Source: Pseudomonas viridiflava (lineage in GTDB: Bacteria > Pseudomonadota > Gammaproteobacteria > Pseudomonadales > Pseudomonadaceae). From it: DNA of 64,000 nt. The stretch lies in assembly GCF_900589395.1 (NCBI RefSeq), contig NZ_UUIS01000025.1, positions 1 through 64,000 on the forward strand. The letters run 5' to 3'. Shown here in pieces: positions 7,513-17,875 of this stretch. A program made the translations under genes and the position numbers. Under the pieces are notes generated by a model, which saw nothing but the letters and a program-made list of their open reading frames with translations, had not been told where the DNA came from and searched no databases. Each line of letters begins with the position of its first letter. Positions within the stretch are counted from its first letter, which is position 1.

Positions 7513-8340
7513 TTATCCATCAGGCGTAGACGTCACCGGCCGATAAGCCGGATCAAGCTGCTGCAGGTTTTTCAGGCGTGACAACGGATCCTGGCGATAG
7601 AACTGCCCGAGTTGCTCGTAAACCGCAGGGTAGGCTTCATGCAGCAGGTCTGGCGCGGTAAAGAAATACTCACTGGTAACGGCAAAGAACTCGGCCGGAT
7701 TTTCTGCGGCGTAAGGGTCGATGACCGTCTCGGCCTCGGGATCGGCATCCAGTTGGCGGTTGAGGTCATCGAAGGCCGCTTGCATGGCGCTGGCCCAGGC
7801 GCCGATGGACATGCTTCTGTGCAGCGGTGGCAAGCCGTTGGCGTCGCCATTGAGCATGTCGAGCTTGTGCGCCAGCTCGTGTATGACCAGATTGTACGCA
7901 TCCCAGCCACCGCCTGAGGCCACACCCGCCCACGCCAGGATGACAGGCCCCTGGTGCCACGCTTCACCGCTGTGCTCGCCCTCGTATTGGTGCTCGACGC
8001 CGCTGGCGTCGCGATAACGCTGGGGGCTGAGGAAGTCGTCGGGGTAGATCACCAGCTCATGAAAGCCTTGATACCAGTTGTGGTCGCCAAGGTTGAGCAA
8101 CGGCAATTGTGCCTGGGCTGCCAGGAACAGCCGTTGCTCATCGTTCAGGGTCACGCCCGCCAACGGGGTCAGGTGCTTGTCCTGCAGAAACAGCACGCAG
8201 GCGTCGCGCAGGCCGGCCAACTGTTGCTCGCTCAGGCCGTCAAGGATCGGCAAGTGCCCCAGTACCTGCTGCCAGAGCGGCGCAGGCACCGGATGGCGAT
8301 CCAGGATACGTTGTCGACGCCATTTGGCGAATGACCACAT
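7513..8340 (-). CDS. mtfA: M90-family zinc metallopeptidase, MtfA-like
   Basis: 275 aa cytosolic protein with the gluzincin motif HELAH (His154, Glu155, His158) in NLVIHELAHKLD. It has the conserved preceding WDAYN and the downstream acidic block EFFAVTSEYFF that supplies the third ligand. In E. coli, MtfA interacts with the Mlc repressor and has aminopeptidase activity. Start ATG 8340 begins MWSFAKWRRQR, the usual family N-terminus; the open frame to 8370 is not needed. It starts 4 nt after the dedA stop, so the two are probably co-transcribed. Confidence 0.92.
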   Translation of the reverse strand: MWSFAKWRRQRILDRHPVPAPLWQQVLGHLPILDGLSEQQLAGLRDACVLFLQDKHLTPLAGVTLNDEQRLFLAAQAQLPLLNLGDHNWYQGFHELVIYPDDFLSPQRYRDASGVEHQYEGEHSGEAWHQGPVILAWAGVASGGGWDAYNLVIHELAHKLDMLNGDANGLPPLHRSMSIGAWASAMQAAFDDLNRQLDADPEAETVIDPYAAENPAEFFAVTSEYFFTAPDLLHEAYPAVYEQLGQFYRQDPLSRLKNLQQLDPAYRPVTSTPDG

Positions 8341-8344
8341 AGGC

Positions 8345-8992
8345 TCAGCGTACGTGCGCCGAACGGCCAAAGCGACCGCGTACCAGGCCGATCAGCATGG
8401 GCAAAAGCGAAACCAGGATGATCACCAGCACCATCAGGGTCAGGTGCTTTTTGATGAACGGCACGTTGCCGAAGTAATAGCCCAGGGTCACCAGGCTGCC
8501 GACCCACAGGATCGAGCCCAGCACACTGAAGGTGAAAAAACGCAGGTAAGGCATGTGCGCGACACCGGCGACGAACGGCGCGAAGGTGCGCAGGATCGGC
8601 AGAAAGCGCGCCATCGTCACGGTCTTGCCACCGTGGCGCTCATAGAACAGGTGCGTACGCACCAGGTAATCGCGGCGGAAAATCTTCGAATTGGGCTGGT
8701 TGAACAGCTTCTCGCCCATCGTTCGGCCGATGACGTAGTTGGTGCTGTCGCCCATGATCGCCGCCAGCATCAGCAGCCCGCCCAGCAATACCGGGTCCAT
8801 GCCGCCGCCGGCAGCCACGGCCCCGGCGATGAACAGCAGCGAGTCGCCAGGCAGGAAGGGCATGATCACCAGGCCCGTCTCGCAGAAAATCACCAGAAAC
8901 AGGATCGCGTAGATCCAGGCACCGTAGTTGGTTACCAGCAGGTCGAGGTAGGCATCGAGATGCAGGATGAGGTCAAGCGGGTTGAAATCCAT
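8345..8992 (-). CDS. DedA family inner-membrane protein
   Basis: 215 aa with the DedA/VTT fold. It starts with an amphipathic segment, then ETGLVIMPFLPGDSLL (about res 39-54), with the conserved E and PGDSLL. The second re-entrant loop block is ARFLPILRTFAPFVAGVAHM, with conserved R residues. DedA proteins translocate undecaprenyl phosphate or phospholipids and support envelope stress tolerance. Directly upstream of mtfA. A second DedA domain lies in the fusion protein at 18467-19789. Confidence 0.92.
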   Translation of the reverse strand: MDFNPLDLILHLDAYLDLLVTNYGAWIYAILFLVIFCETGLVIMPFLPGDSLLFIAGAVAAGGGMDPVLLGGLLMLAAIMGDSTNYVIGRTMGEKLFNQPNSKIFRRDYLVRTHLFYERHGGKTVTMARFLPILRTFAPFVAGVAHMPYLRFFTFSVLGSILWVGSLVTLGYYFGNVPFIKKHLTLMVLVIILVSLLPMLIGLVRGRFGRSAHVR

Positions 8993-9155
8993 TTGAGTAC
9001 CTGGGCAATCAGCATGATTTTGACCGCCGATGTCGATAACGCAGAAAACGACGAGAGCAGACGCGCGGCATTATAGAGGTAGAACCACCCAATAGGGCGT
9101 AACCAGATGTGAGGGGTGGTTACAGATTGATGCAAGCGGTCCGGATCGATAGGCA

Positions 9156-9257
9156 TCAGTCCGGGACGAAGGGCCAGGCAGGCTGGCGCACGGCCGGGTT
9201 CGCCCTGAAATTGAGCGAACCGCCGTCGACTAGCGAATAAGGCGGGAAGGGCGGCAA
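9156..9257 (-). other. 33-codon in-frame extension immediately after GNAT stop
   Basis: After the GNAT TGA (9258-9260) the same frame continues with TTG and stays open for 33 codons to a TGA at 9156-9158. It reads as a Pro/aromatic peptide containing DGGSLNFRANP and ending QPAWPFVPD. It could be a tiny translationally coupled ORF (TGATTG), readthrough sequence, or chance. Otherwise 8993-9257 shows nothing. Confidence 0.25.
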
Positions 9258-9716
9258 TCAGCGTTCGCTGATCGGCAGCACGTAGTTCTTGAACTGAGTG
9301 TCTTCCTTGAAACCGATGGACTCGTAGACCTTGTGCGCAACCTCGTTGTCGATGCTGGTCGACACCCGCATGCGCACCGCTTGCGTATCCCTGGCCATCT
9401 TCTTGGCGTGCTTCATCAAGTGATCGGCCACCAGCTGGCGCCGGGCGTCTTCGGCGACGTAGATATCGTTGAGGATCCAGACACGCTTGAGAGACAGTGA
9501 CGAATAGCTTGGATACAGCTGGCAGAAGCCCAGTAATCGGGTGTCGTCGTCATTGGGCTGGGCCAGGTAGATGACCGACTCGTCACGGCGCAGCCGTTTT
9601 TCAAGAAAGTCCCGTGACGAATCCGGGAAGGGCAGCTCACCGTAAAATTCGCGGTATTTCACGAATAACGGGGTCAGCAGGTCCAGATGTTCCAGCGTGG
9701 CTTTGATGATCCGCAT
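9258..9716 (-). CDS. GNAT family N-acetyltransferase
   Basis: 152 aa, the single-domain GNAT length. The fold is readable: beta4 VWILNDIYVAEDARRQLVADHLMKHAKKMA carries a variant of the acetyl-CoA pyrophosphate loop (Arg-Arg-Gln-Leu-Val-Ala in place of RxxGxG/A). It is followed by the VRMRVSTSIDNEVAHKVYESIGF motif typical of motif B. It probably acetylates a small amine or protein N-terminus; the substrate is unknown. A single gene between dedA and the aldehyde dehydrogenase, with its own ATG at 9716. Confidence 0.88.
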   Translation of the reverse strand: MRIIKATLEHLDLLTPLFVKYREFYGELPFPDSSRDFLEKRLRRDESVIYLAQPNDDDTRLLGFCQLYPSYSSLSLKRVWILNDIYVAEDARRQLVADHLMKHAKKMARDTQAVRMRVSTSIDNEVAHKVYESIGFKEDTQFKNYVLPISER

Positions 9717-9849
9717 GGGTAGGCCTCAACTTCGCTATGGGCTGATGCGCATTTCGGGCAACGGTTCGATGCTGCCTGCCGGCTTTAGAAAGCGCAATCT
9801 AAAGCGGTTTGTCAGACCGCTTCAGATCAATGGCAGCGTGCGCGCGGGC

Positions 9850-11370
9850 TTAGAAGAAGCCCAGCGGGTTGATGTCGTAGCTCACCAGCAGGTTCTTGGT
9901 CTGCTGATAGTGGTCCAGCATCATCTTGTGGGTCTCACGGCCGACACCGGACTTCTTGTAGCCGCCGAAGGCCGCGTGCGCCGGATACAGGTGATAGCAG
10001 TTGGTCCACACGCGGCCTGCCTTGATGCCGCGCCCCATGCGGTAGGCGCGATTGATGTCGCGGGTCCAGACCCCGGCGCCCAGGCCGAACTCGGTGTCGT
10101 TGGCAATCGCCAGGGCCTCGGTCTCGTCCTTGAAGGTGGTGATGCTGACCACCGGACCAAAGATTTCTTCCTGGAACACGCGCATCTTGTTGGTGCCCTT
10201 GAGCAGCGTCGGCTGGATGTAGTAGCCGGTCGCCAGGTCGCCTTGCAGCGCCTCGACCTTGCCTCCGGTCAGCAGCTCGGCGCCTTCATCGCGGGCGATG
10301 TCCAGGTACGACAGGATCTTGTCGAACTGTTGCTGCGAGGCCTGGGCGCCGACCATGGTGTCGGTGTCCAGCGGGTCGCCACGCTTGATCTGCTGGATCT
10401 TCTTGAGCACCACTTCAAGGAACTGTGGATAGATCGATTCCTGCACCAGGGCACGGGACGGGCAGGTGCAGACCTCGCCCTGGTTGAAGAACGCCAGCAC
10501 CAGGCCTTCGGCAGCCTTGTCGATGAATTCCGGCTCTGCGCTCATGATGTCTTCGAAGAACACATTCGGCGACTTGCCGCCCAGCTCCACGGTCGACGGA
10601 ATGATGTTCTCGGCGGCCAGCTTCATGATGTGCGAGCCCACCGGGGTCGAGCCGGTGAAGGCGATCTTGGCAATGCGCTTGCTGCTGGCCAGTGCTTCAC
10701 CGGCCTCGCGACCAAAGCCCTGGACCACGTTGAGCACGCCCGGCGGCAACAGGTCGCCGATCAGCTCCATCAGCACGGTGATGCCCAGCGGCGTCTGCTC
10801 GGCCGGCTTGAGCACCACGGCGTTACCGGCGGCCAGGGCCGGGGCCAGTTTCCAGGCCGCCATCAGGATGGGGAAGTTCCACGGGATGATCTGTCCGACC
10901 ACGCCCAGTGGCTCGTGAATGTGATAGGCCACGGTGTTGCCGTCGATCTCGGCGGCGCTGCCTTCCTGGGCGCGCAGGGCACCGGCAAAGTAGCGGAAGT
11001 GATCGGCGGCCAGCGGGATGTCGGCGTTGAGGGTTTCGCGGATGGCCTTGCCGTTGTCCCAGGTTTCGGTCAGCGCCAGGACTTCCAGGTTGGCTTCGAT
11101 GCGGTCGGCAATCTTCAGCAGCACCAGCGAGCGGGCCTGCACCGAGGTGGCGCCCCAGGCCTCGGCGGCGGCATGCGCGGCGTCGAGCGCCTTGTCGACG
11201 TCTTCGGCCGTGGAGCGGGGGAATTCGGCGATCGGCTGGCCGTTGACCGGCGAGGTGGTGGTGAAGTATTGACCCTTGACCGGCGCGACGAACTCGCCGC
11301 CGATGTAGTTACCATAGCGCTCCTTGTAGCTGACGATGGCGCCTTCGGTACCGGGATGAGCGTAACGCAT
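9850..11370 (-). CDS. NAD-dependent aldehyde dehydrogenase (AldB/ExaC type)
   Basis: 506 aa. It oxidises short aldehydes such as acetaldehyde to acids. IIPWNFP (161-167), FTGSTPVG (238-245), [11 protein letters not shown] with general base Glu262, and [12 protein letters not shown] with nucleophile Cys301 are the family landmarks. The C-terminus with [24 protein letters not shown] matches the AldB/ExaC subgroup. The start ATG has a clear AGGAGG-like site (CAGGAGGCAACACC). In related genomes a sigma-54 activator gene often lies nearby; none is present here, and I saw no good -24/-12 element. Confidence 0.93.
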   Translation of the reverse strand: MRYAHPGTEGAIVSYKERYGNYIGGEFVAPVKGQYFTTTSPVNGQPIAEFPRSTAEDVDKALDAAHAAAEAWGATSVQARSLVLLKIADRIEANLEVLALTETWDNGKAIRETLNADIPLAADHFRYFAGALRAQEGSAAEIDGNTVAYHIHEPLGVVGQIIPWNFPILMAAWKLAPALAAGNAVVLKPAEQTPLGITVLMELIGDLLPPGVLNVVQGFGREAGEALASSKRIAKIAFTGSTPVGSHIMKLAAENIIPSTVELGGKSPNVFFEDIMSAEPEFIDKAAEGLVLAFFNQGEVCTCPSRALVQESIYPQFLEVVLKKIQQIKRGDPLDTDTMVGAQASQQQFDKILSYLDIARDEGAELLTGGKVEALQGDLATGYYIQPTLLKGTNKMRVFQEEIFGPVVSITTFKDETEALAIANDTEFGLGAGVWTRDINRAYRMGRGIKAGRVWTNCYHLYPAHAAFGGYKKSGVGRETHKMMLDHYQQTKNLLVSYDINPLGFF

Positions 11371-11570
11371 GGTGTTGCCTCCTGAGCGGGTTCGTTCTTG
11401 TTCTGGGACTGTCGCCTGAGCGTTTGATTCATGCAGTCCTCAAGCGTAGGCCATAAAGCCGGGGCCCGAAGCTGAACTTTAGGCGTAGACGCGGTCGATA
11501 CAGCGCACAAACACAGGGTGCGATTTAACGGTCGCTGGGCTAACCTGCGCGAACGATTTTCGAGGTGGTC

Positions 11571-12920
11571 ATGCATATTCATATTCTTGGTATCTGCGGC
11601 ACGTTCATGGGCTCGCTGGCGGTCCTCGCCAAGGAACTGGGGCATCGCGTCACCGGTTCCGACGCCAACGTCTATCCGCCAATGAGTACGCAGCTGCAGG
11701 CTCAGGGCATCGAACTGACCCAGGGCTACGACCCTGAGCAACTGGACCCGGCACCGGACCTGGTGGTGATCGGCAACGCGCTGTCGCGCGGTAATCCGGC
11801 CGTGGAACATGTGCTCAACCGTGGCCTGCCGTATGTCTCGGGCCCGCAATGGCTGGCCGACCATGTGCTGCAGGGCCGCTGGGTGCTGGCCGTGGCCGGA
11901 ACGCATGGCAAGACCACCACCAGCAGCATGCTGGCCTGGGTACTGGAACATGCCGGGATGGCACCGGGCTTCCTGATCGGTGGCATTCCACAGAATTTCA
12001 CGGTCTCGGCCCGGCTGGGCGATACGCCGTTCTTCGTGGTCGAGGCTGACGAATACGACAGCGCTTTCTTCGACAAGCGCTCCAAGTTCGTGCACTACCG
12101 TCCACGCACCGCGATCCTCAACAACCTTGAGTTCGACCACGCCGACATCTTTCCCGACCTGGCCGCCATCGAGCGCCAGTTTCATCACTTGGTGCGCATC
12201 ATTCCCAGTGAAGGGCTGGTGATCCACCCCACCACCGAGACCGCCTTGCAGCGCGTGCTGCAGATGGGCTGCTGGACGCCGGTGCAGACTACCGGGCAGG
12301 GCGGCCAGTGGCAGGCACGCCTGCTCAGCGAAGACGGCTCGCGTTTCGAGGTGCTGTTCGACGGTCAGCTACAAGGCGTGGTCGAGTGGCCAATGACCGG
12401 CCAGCACAACGTTGCCAATGCCCTGGCAACCCTGGCGGCTGCCCGGCATGTCGGCGTGCTGCCGGCCCAGGGCGTCCAGGCCCTCAGCGCCTTCAAGAGC
12501 GTCAAGCGACGCATGGAAGTGGTTGCCGAGATCAACGGCATCACGCTTTACGACGACTTTGCCCACCACCCTACGGCCATTGCCACGACCCTGGACGGGC
12601 TGCGCAAGAAGGTCAATGACGCGCCGATCATCGCCGTCATCGAGCCGCGCTCCAATTCCATGAAGCTGGGCGCGCACCGTGACGGCCTGCCTGAAAGTGT
12701 GCAGCAAGCCGATCAGGTGGTCTGGTATGCGCCGGCCAACCTGGGCTGGGACCTGGCCGCCACGGCCGCCCAATGCACGGTGCCGGCCGTGGTCTGCGAT
12801 TCCCTCGAGGCCATCATTGCCCGGGTCAAAAGCCAGGCGCAGCCCGGCACGCACGTGGTGATCATGAGCAACGGCGGTTTTGGCGGGCTGCATGGCAAGC
12901 TGGCCGAGGCGCTGCAATGA
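11571..12920 (+). CDS. mpl: UDP-N-acetylmuramate:L-Ala-gamma-D-Glu-meso-DAP ligase
   Basis: 449 aa Mur-ligase family enzyme for murein recycling. It attaches recovered tripeptide to UDP-MurNAc in the cytosol. The N-terminal Rossmann motif [14 protein letters not shown] (res 4-17) and the ATP loop GTHGKTT (110-116) are clear. [23 protein letters not shown] and NNLEFDHAD blocks identify Mpl rather than MurC. Start ATG 11571 has GAGG just upstream; a GTG two codons earlier is less likely. The stop overlaps the ubiX start by 4 nt (ATGA). Confidence 0.95.
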   Translation: MHIHILGICGTFMGSLAVLAKELGHRVTGSDANVYPPMSTQLQAQGIELTQGYDPEQLDPAPDLVVIGNALSRGNPAVEHVLNRGLPYVSGPQWLADHVLQGRWVLAVAGTHGKTTTSSMLAWVLEHAGMAPGFLIGGIPQNFTVSARLGDTPFFVVEADEYDSAFFDKRSKFVHYRPRTAILNNLEFDHADIFPDLAAIERQFHHLVRIIPSEGLVIHPTTETALQRVLQMGCWTPVQTTGQGGQWQARLLSEDGSRFEVLFDGQLQGVVEWPMTGQHNVANALATLAAARHVGVLPAQGVQALSAFKSVKRRMEVVAEINGITLYDDFAHHPTAIATTLDGLRKKVNDAPIIAVIEPRSNSMKLGAHRDGLPESVQQADQVVWYAPANLGWDLAATAAQCTVPAVVCDSLEAIIARVKSQAQPGTHVVIMSNGGFGGLHGKLAEALQ

Positions 12921-13543
12921 GCGGCCCGGAGCGCATCACCCTGGCGGTCACCGGCGCCTCAGGCGCGCAGTACGCCTTGCGCCTGCTCGACTGCCTGGTG
13001 CGCGAGGACCGCGAGGTGCACTTTCTGATCTCCAAGGCCGCCCAATTGGTCATGGCCACCGAGACGGACGTGCGCCTGCCACCCAAGTCGACAATGCTGC
13101 AAACCTTTCTGACCGAGTACACCGGCGCGGCTGCCGGGCAGATTCGCGTCTACGGCCGTGATGACTGGATGTCGCCGGTGGCCTCGGGCTCCGGGGCGCC
13201 GGCTGCGATGGTGGTGGTGCCGTGTTCCACCGGGACCTTGTCGGCCATTGCCAGCGGCGCCTGCAACAACCTGATCGAACGGGCCGCCGATGTCAGCCTC
13301 AAAGAGCGCCGCACGCTGATTCTGGTGCCGCGCGAGGCGCCGTATTCAAGCATTCATCTGGAGAACATGCTCAAGCTGTCGAACATGGGCGCTATCATCC
13401 TGCCAGCATCCCCCGGCTTCTATCATCAGCCGCAGACCATCGACGACCTGGTGGATTTCGTGGTGGCGCGCATCCTCAACCTGCTCAACATTCCCCAGGA
13501 CATGCTGCCGCGCTGGGGCGAGCACCATATGGGCAGCGACTGA
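12917..13543 (+). CDS. ubiX: Flavin prenyltransferase UbiX
   Basis: 208 aa flavoprotein fold. It makes prenylated FMN from DMAP and FMN, the cofactor of UbiD decarboxylase in ubiquinone synthesis. [15 protein letters not shown] (res 9-23) is the FMN phosphate loop. [16 protein letters not shown] and [19 protein letters not shown] are the conserved active-site blocks. Translationally coupled to mpl by the ATGA overlap, an arrangement common in pseudomonads. Confidence 0.95.
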   Translation: MSGPERITLAVTGASGAQYALRLLDCLVREDREVHFLISKAAQLVMATETDVRLPPKSTMLQTFLTEYTGAAAGQIRVYGRDDWMSPVASGSGAPAAMVVVPCSTGTLSAIASGACNNLIERAADVSLKERRTLILVPREAPYSSIHLENMLKLSNMGAIILPASPGFYHQPQTIDDLVDFVVARILNLLNIPQDMLPRWGEHHMGSD

Positions 13544-13584
13544 TCGTTGCCGGGACGCTCATGCGGCCCGGCACAGCGCATGGC

Positions 13585-14226
13585 TCATTTGCCTAGTTTG
13601 CGCAACTCATCGGACTCCACCACCCGCACCCCGTTCTGCTCCTCCAGGGCCAGCCGCCACAAGGCCCGCGCCAGGCTGCAGGCTTCGATGGCGCCGTATT
13701 TTCCGGGGATCAGCTTGGCAATGGGCGCCGCCAGTTGCTCGGTCCAGCGGGTTTCGGTGCGGTTGCCCACCAACAGTGAAGGCCGTGCCAGGGTCAGTTG
13801 CGGCCAGTCCTGGTCGATCAGGGCCTGTTCCATTTCACCCTTGGTGCGGTTGTAGAACACGCTTGATTTCGCATCGGCCCCAATCGCGCTGATCACCAGC
13901 AAGTGGCGGGCGCCCAGGGCGCGGGCCCGTTCGGCAAAGGCCACCACCAGGTCCAGGTCGACGGCCCGGAAAGCCTCCTGCGAGCCGGCCTGCTTGATCG
14001 TGGTGCCCAGGCAGCAATAGGCAATGTCCACGCGGCCATCCAGGGTCGGCAACAGCGTGGCCAGTTCGCCGATGGGATTTTCCAGGTGGGCGTGGCGGGC
14101 CAGAGGCCGGCGTGTCGGGGCCAGCACGCGGCTGACCGTGGGTTCGCTGAGCAGACGATCGAGCAAGTGCTCGCCGGTCAGGCCGGTGGCGCCGGCCAGC
14201 AGGATATGTTGCGGCGTCAGGTACAT
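13585..14226 (-). CDS. Rossmann-fold NAD(P)-binding protein (TIP30/HTATIP2-like atypical SDR)
   Basis: 213 aa. [19 protein letters not shown] (res 8-26) is the dinucleotide-binding GxxGxxG. An atypical-SDR core follows with [22 protein letters not shown], where YxxxK supplies Tyr and Lys, and then [13 protein letters not shown]. Start ATG 14226 is preceded by GGGAGAACTATT. It is convergent with ubiX (41 nt gap). The substrate is unknown; family members act as oxidoreductases or redox sensors. Confidence 0.85.
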   Translation of the reverse strand: MYLTPQHILLAGATGLTGEHLLDRLLSEPTVSRVLAPTRRPLARHAHLENPIGELATLLPTLDGRVDIAYCCLGTTIKQAGSQEAFRAVDLDLVVAFAERARALGARHLLVISAIGADAKSSVFYNRTKGEMEQALIDQDWPQLTLARPSLLVGNRTETRWTEQLAAPIAKLIPGKYGAIEACSLARALWRLALEEQNGVRVVESDELRKLGK

Positions 14227-14288
14227 AATAGTTCTCCCTTGCTGCTTACAGCCTAGACGCTCACGGTACGACAACGCTGGTGTGGCGC

Positions 14289-16013
14289 CTAACGGCTACT
14301 TGAGGTATTCGCATCCTTGCGTATCAACGTTGTGTTCAGTGCACGTTCTGCCTGATGTTTGCGCAACGACTGCCAGCGGGCAATCACCCCCTTCGGTGCC
14401 CACATCTGGGGTTCGGACGCTTCGAAATTGTCTTCGATCTCACGCTGGGCGACATAGGCGCCGGCGCGTTCGAACGCTTGTTTCAAGTCATCGGTTTCGA
14501 CCAGCGCCTTGGCAAATAGTGCTTCGCCAAAGTAAGTGAAGTCGGCCTCTTCGGAGCAGCCGAAGGAGACCCGGTCCGCCCGCGAGGCAGTGATCACCAG
14601 GGTCCGTTCGTCCTTGAGGGGGGCAATGAACCCTCCCGAATAACAGGCCGAGATCACCACGACCTTGTCACGGTTCTTCAGCGGCGCCATCAACACGGCC
14701 AATTCATCGGCGGGCAGGTCCGACAGCGACAGGCGCGGCTGGTCGAGTACCAGTTCGTGCTCCGAGGTGCCATGGCTGGTCAGGTAAATGAAGATCAGGT
14801 CTTCCGGGCCGCTGCGCTGGGACAGGGTCTGCACGGCGCGGCTGATGGTTTCGCGGGTGGCCAGGGGCCGGTTCTGCATCTGATCGCGGTGGTTGACCAG
14901 GCTTACCTGGCCATGGGCGCCGAAGCGTGTTTTCAGCAGGTTGCTGACATAATCGGCCTCACGCATGAACACGCTCTGCTTGCCGTCACCGCCGACCACC
15001 AGGCTGTACAGCTCCACCGCCGGCGTCGAGGCCGGCACCGCCTTCAACGCGCTGTCGAGCAGCGCGCCCTGGGCCAGCAGGCCGGTTTCCAGGCTGTCGG
15101 GCAGCAGGTTGCCCTGTTCGTCGCGCACCTGCTGGCCGTTGGCCCAGACCCCTTTTTGCACGCGACCGTCGGCCTGCGTCAGCACGCCGGGGCCCTGGTA
15201 GGTGTCATTGGCAAAGCGCCCGACATACGTGCTGCCATCGGCCAGGCGCAGATGACCTTCGCCCATGAAGCGCCAATTGTTGAATTCGCCCTGGTAACGG
15301 CTGCCGTCGGCGCCGATCAGTTCGCCCTTGCCGGTGAGGGCGCCATTCTTGAACTGGCCGCTCCAGACATCCCCCTCGCTGTTCTCATAGCGGCCCTTGC
15401 CGTCGAGCTGGTTGTCATGAAAGTTGCCCAGGTACTGGTCGCCCTCGGGGCTGGTGAAGGTGCCGTTGCCCTGCAACTGGCCGTTGACGAAGCGCCCGCT
15501 GAACTGATTGCCGTTGGCGTCGCTGCGCACGCCTTCGCCGTCGGGCTTGCCCTTGACGAACTGGCCCTGGTACTGGCTGCCGTCGTCCAGTTCCAGCCGG
15601 CCCGGGCCGTCGTAGAGGTCGGCCTTGAACTGACCCCGGTAGAACACGCCCTTTTCCTTGAGCGTCCCTTCTCCGTCGCGGCGACCCTTCTTGAAGCCGC
15701 CGACATAACTGCCATTGCGCGTGGTCAGGCTGCCCTGGCCGCTGAACAGGCCCTGCTCGAAGCCCCCTTTGTAGACATCGCCGTTGCTGGCGTGCCATTC
15801 GCCCTGGCCATGCCACTGGCCGTTGTCGAACTGGCCGGCGTACCAGCTGCCGTTGGGGTAGTCGATGCGGCCCTGGCCTTGCAACAGGCCATTGACCAGA
15901 TCACCCCGGTAGCGACCCCCGTCCGGCAGGCGGCCGTCGGGCGGCAGCAGGGATTCGCCATCTCCGCAGCCAGCAATCAGAAGGGTCAATGCCAGGGGTG
16001 CAAGCGCGCGCAT
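14289..16013 (-). CDS. MORN-repeat lipoprotein with C-terminal C13 (legumain/caspase-like) peptidase domain
   Basis: 574 aa. The lipoprotein signal [10 protein letters not shown] is at the N-terminus, with Cys near residue 16. About eleven complete MORN repeats plus a partial one (res ~30-285) follow, each like YxGxFxNGxxxGxGxxxxxDG. The C-terminal domain has the clan-CD dyad: His in [10 protein letters not shown] (about 412) and Cys in ISACYSGGF (about 454), and then [14 protein letters not shown]. That makes it a probable envelope-anchored cysteine peptidase presented on a MORN platform. Start ATG 16013 is set by the signal peptide. It is a single gene between a Rossmann protein and a MaoC gene. 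Confidence 0.85.
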   Translation of the reverse strand: MRALAPLALTLLIAGCGDGESLLPPDGRLPDGGRYRGDLVNGLLQGQGRIDYPNGSWYAGQFDNGQWHGQGEWHASNGDVYKGGFEQGLFSGQGSLTTRNGSYVGGFKKGRRDGEGTLKEKGVFYRGQFKADLYDGPGRLELDDGSQYQGQFVKGKPDGEGVRSDANGNQFSGRFVNGQLQGNGTFTSPEGDQYLGNFHDNQLDGKGRYENSEGDVWSGQFKNGALTGKGELIGADGSRYQGEFNNWRFMGEGHLRLADGSTYVGRFANDTYQGPGVLTQADGRVQKGVWANGQQVRDEQGNLLPDSLETGLLAQGALLDSALKAVPASTPAVELYSLVVGGDGKQSVFMREADYVSNLLKTRFGAHGQVSLVNHRDQMQNRPLATRETISRAVQTLSQRSGPEDLIFIYLTSHGTSEHELVLDQPRLSLSDLPADELAVLMAPLKNRDKVVVISACYSGGFIAPLKDERTLVITASRADRVSFGCSEEADFTYFGEALFAKALVETDDLKQAFERAGAYVAQREIEDNFEASEPQMWAPKGVIARWQSLRKHQAERALNTTLIRKDANTSSSR

Positions 16014-16157
16014 GTCAGGTCTCGACGAGGTGTCTGTCCGGGAGGTGTGCGCCGGGCGAGGGCCAGGCACACGAAAGTGCGATACAGCAGGCGCGAGTAT
16101 GCCGCAGCGTGTCGGGGCGGCGAAACAGTCAGTACAACTGTTTGTTGCCCGTCAGCG

Positions 16158-16613
16158 TTACACGAAGCACAAGGTCAGGGGTTCTGCGATATAGGCCGGC
16201 TTGTCCTGGCCCTCGATTTCCAGGGTCACCGTCCCCTTGAGCAACCACTGGCCGGGTTTCTTTTCCGTGACGTGGGTGAGTTGCAGCTGGAGCCGCACGC
16301 GCGAGCCGACGGCCACCGGCTGGATGAAACGCACGCTGTCCAGGCCATAGTTGACAACCATTTTCAGGCCTTCGGGCAATACCAGCAGATCACCCATGAG
16401 CGCGGGGATCAGCGACAGCGACAGAAAACCATGGGCGATGGTGCCGCCGAAGGGTGTTTGCGCGGCCTTGACCGGGTCGACATGAATGAACTGAAAGTCG
16501 CCGGTGGCTTCGGCAAACAGGTCGATCCGGTCCTGTTCGATGGTCAGCCAGTCGGAGTGTCCCAGGTCCTGGCCCACATAATCCGCCAATTGGGCTACCG
16601 GTACATAAGGCAT
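16158..16613 (-). CDS. MaoC-like hotdog dehydratase
   Basis: 151 aa. The catalytic hydratase-2 pattern is intact: FAEATGDFQFIHVDP supplies Asp and His, and FGGTIAHGFLSLSLIP follows. It likely hydrates an enoyl-CoA, (R)-specific, in fatty-acid or PHA metabolism. Upstream, AAGGAGAGAGAC gives a strong ribosome site for ATG 16613. Isolated from the LrgA-like gene, which is divergent. Confidence 0.92.
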   Translation of the reverse strand: MPYVPVAQLADYVGQDLGHSDWLTIEQDRIDLFAEATGDFQFIHVDPVKAAQTPFGGTIAHGFLSLSLIPALMGDLLVLPEGLKMVVNYGLDSVRFIQPVAVGSRVRLQLQLTHVTEKKPGQWLLKGTVTLEIEGQDKPAYIAEPLTLCFV

Positions 16614-16788
16614 GTCTCTCTCCTTGAGGTGTCGTGCATTGAATGAGTGCCCCGCCGTGCGGGCTGCTGAAGATCAGCAGAGGCGGGCGGGTTGGTCAAG
16701 TTCTGCCGGGTCTGTCGATGGTGGTCTATAGCCTGCGCCCAGGCATGCCTATAATGGCGCCGCGAATGGTCACCTGCGAGAGTCACGC

Positions 16789-17151
16789 ATGCTGCTACGA
16801 GGACTGACGGCGCTGGTGGTGTTCCAGCTGCTGGGAACTGCACTCAATCATCTGTTCATCCCCGTCCTGCCAGGGCCGATCATCGGCATGATCCTGTTGC
16901 TGGTGTTTTTGCTGGTGCGTGGCGAGGTGGACGCGTCCATCAGTCTTGCCGCCAGCAGCCTGCTGCGCTATCTGCCGTTGTTGCTGGTACCGCCGGCGGT
17001 GGGCGTGATGGCGTATGCCGCCGCCATCGCCGAGGATTTCTGGGCCATCATCGCAACACTGGTGGTGTCGCTGGTGCTGTCGATGATCTTCGTCGGGGTC
17101 TTGATGCAAAAACTCACCGAGCGTCAGGCACGCCGCAAGGAGCCTTCATGA
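16789..17151 (+). CDS. CidA/LrgA family holin-like protein
   Basis: 120 aa with four hydrophobic segments: 1-20, 23-42 (PVLPGPIIGMILLLVFLL, the family block), 60-85 and 88-110. The CidA/LrgA family is the small partner of a membrane pair linked to autolysis control and to pyruvate or small-molecule export. The stop overlaps the LrgB-like start by 4 nt, so the two form one translational unit. Confidence 0.92.
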   Translation: MLLRGLTALVVFQLLGTALNHLFIPVLPGPIIGMILLLVFLLVRGEVDASISLAASSLLRYLPLLLVPPAVGVMAYAAAIAEDFWAIIATLVVSLVLSMIFVGVLMQKLTERQARRKEPS

Positions 17152-17864
17152 TGCTGGACTGGCACGGCGCGTGGGTGTCGGTGATCCATCATCCGTTGTT
17201 CGGCATCGGCATCACGCTGGCCGCCTACCAACTGGCGGTTGCCGCCTATGAGCGCACCCGCTGGGTCTTCCTGCAACCGGTGCTGGTCTCGATGCTGGTG
17301 CTGATCGGCATCCTGCTGGCGTGCGGTATCGAGTATGGCGAATACCGTAAAAGCACCGACATTCTTGGTGTGCTGCTGGGGCCGGCTACCGTGGCGCTGG
17401 CCGTGCCGCTTTATCTGAATCTGCGCCGGATTCGGCAATTGTTCTGGCCAACCTTGACTACGCTGGTGCTGGGCGGTGTCTTCGCCACGGGCGCCTGCCT
17501 GCTGCTGGGCGTGCTATTGGGGGCCGACCACATGATGCTGATGACCATGGCGCCCAAGTCGGTCACCTCACCGATTGCCATGCTGGTGGCCGAGCAGATG
17601 GGCGGTGTCGCTGCGCTGGCGGCGGTGTTCGTATTGATTACCGGCGTGCTGGGGGCTATCTGCGGCCCGGCCTTGCTGTCATGGGCCCGGGTCGAGCATC
17701 CTGCGGCGCGCGGCATGGCTCTGGGCCTGACCGCGCACGCGGTGGGGACTTCGCTGGCCTTGCAGGAAGGTGAAGAAACCGGAGCGTTTGCCGCGCTGGC
17801 CATGAGCCTGATGGGCGTGGCCACCGCGCTATGCCTGCCATTGGCGGTGTCTTTGATTGTTTGA
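17148..17864 (+). CDS. LrgB/CidB family membrane protein
   Basis: 238 aa polytopic protein. LGPATVALAVPLYLN and PKSVTSPIAMLVAEQMGG are the LrgB signature, and SRAHAVGTSLALQEGEE-like sequence (TAHAVGTSLALQEGEETGAF) lies near the C-terminus. The large partner of the LrgAB/CidAB pair. ATG 17148 overlaps the LrgA-like stop; a second ATG follows at once at 17151. The Lon-N-domain gene follows after 11 nt. Confidence 0.93.
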   Translation: MMLDWHGAWVSVIHHPLFGIGITLAAYQLAVAAYERTRWVFLQPVLVSMLVLIGILLACGIEYGEYRKSTDILGVLLGPATVALAVPLYLNLRRIRQLFWPTLTTLVLGGVFATGACLLLGVLLGADHMMLMTMAPKSVTSPIAMLVAEQMGGVAALAAVFVLITGVLGAICGPALLSWARVEHPAARGMALGLTAHAVGTSLALQEGEETGAFAALAMSLMGVATALCLPLAVSLIV

Positions 17865-17875
17865 AGGAGCTTGTT

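Noticed and set aside
11371..11570. Possible sigma-54 promoter upstream of the aldehyde dehydrogenase gene
   Set aside because: The best match (ATGGCCTACGCTTGAG) lacks GC at the -12 spacing.
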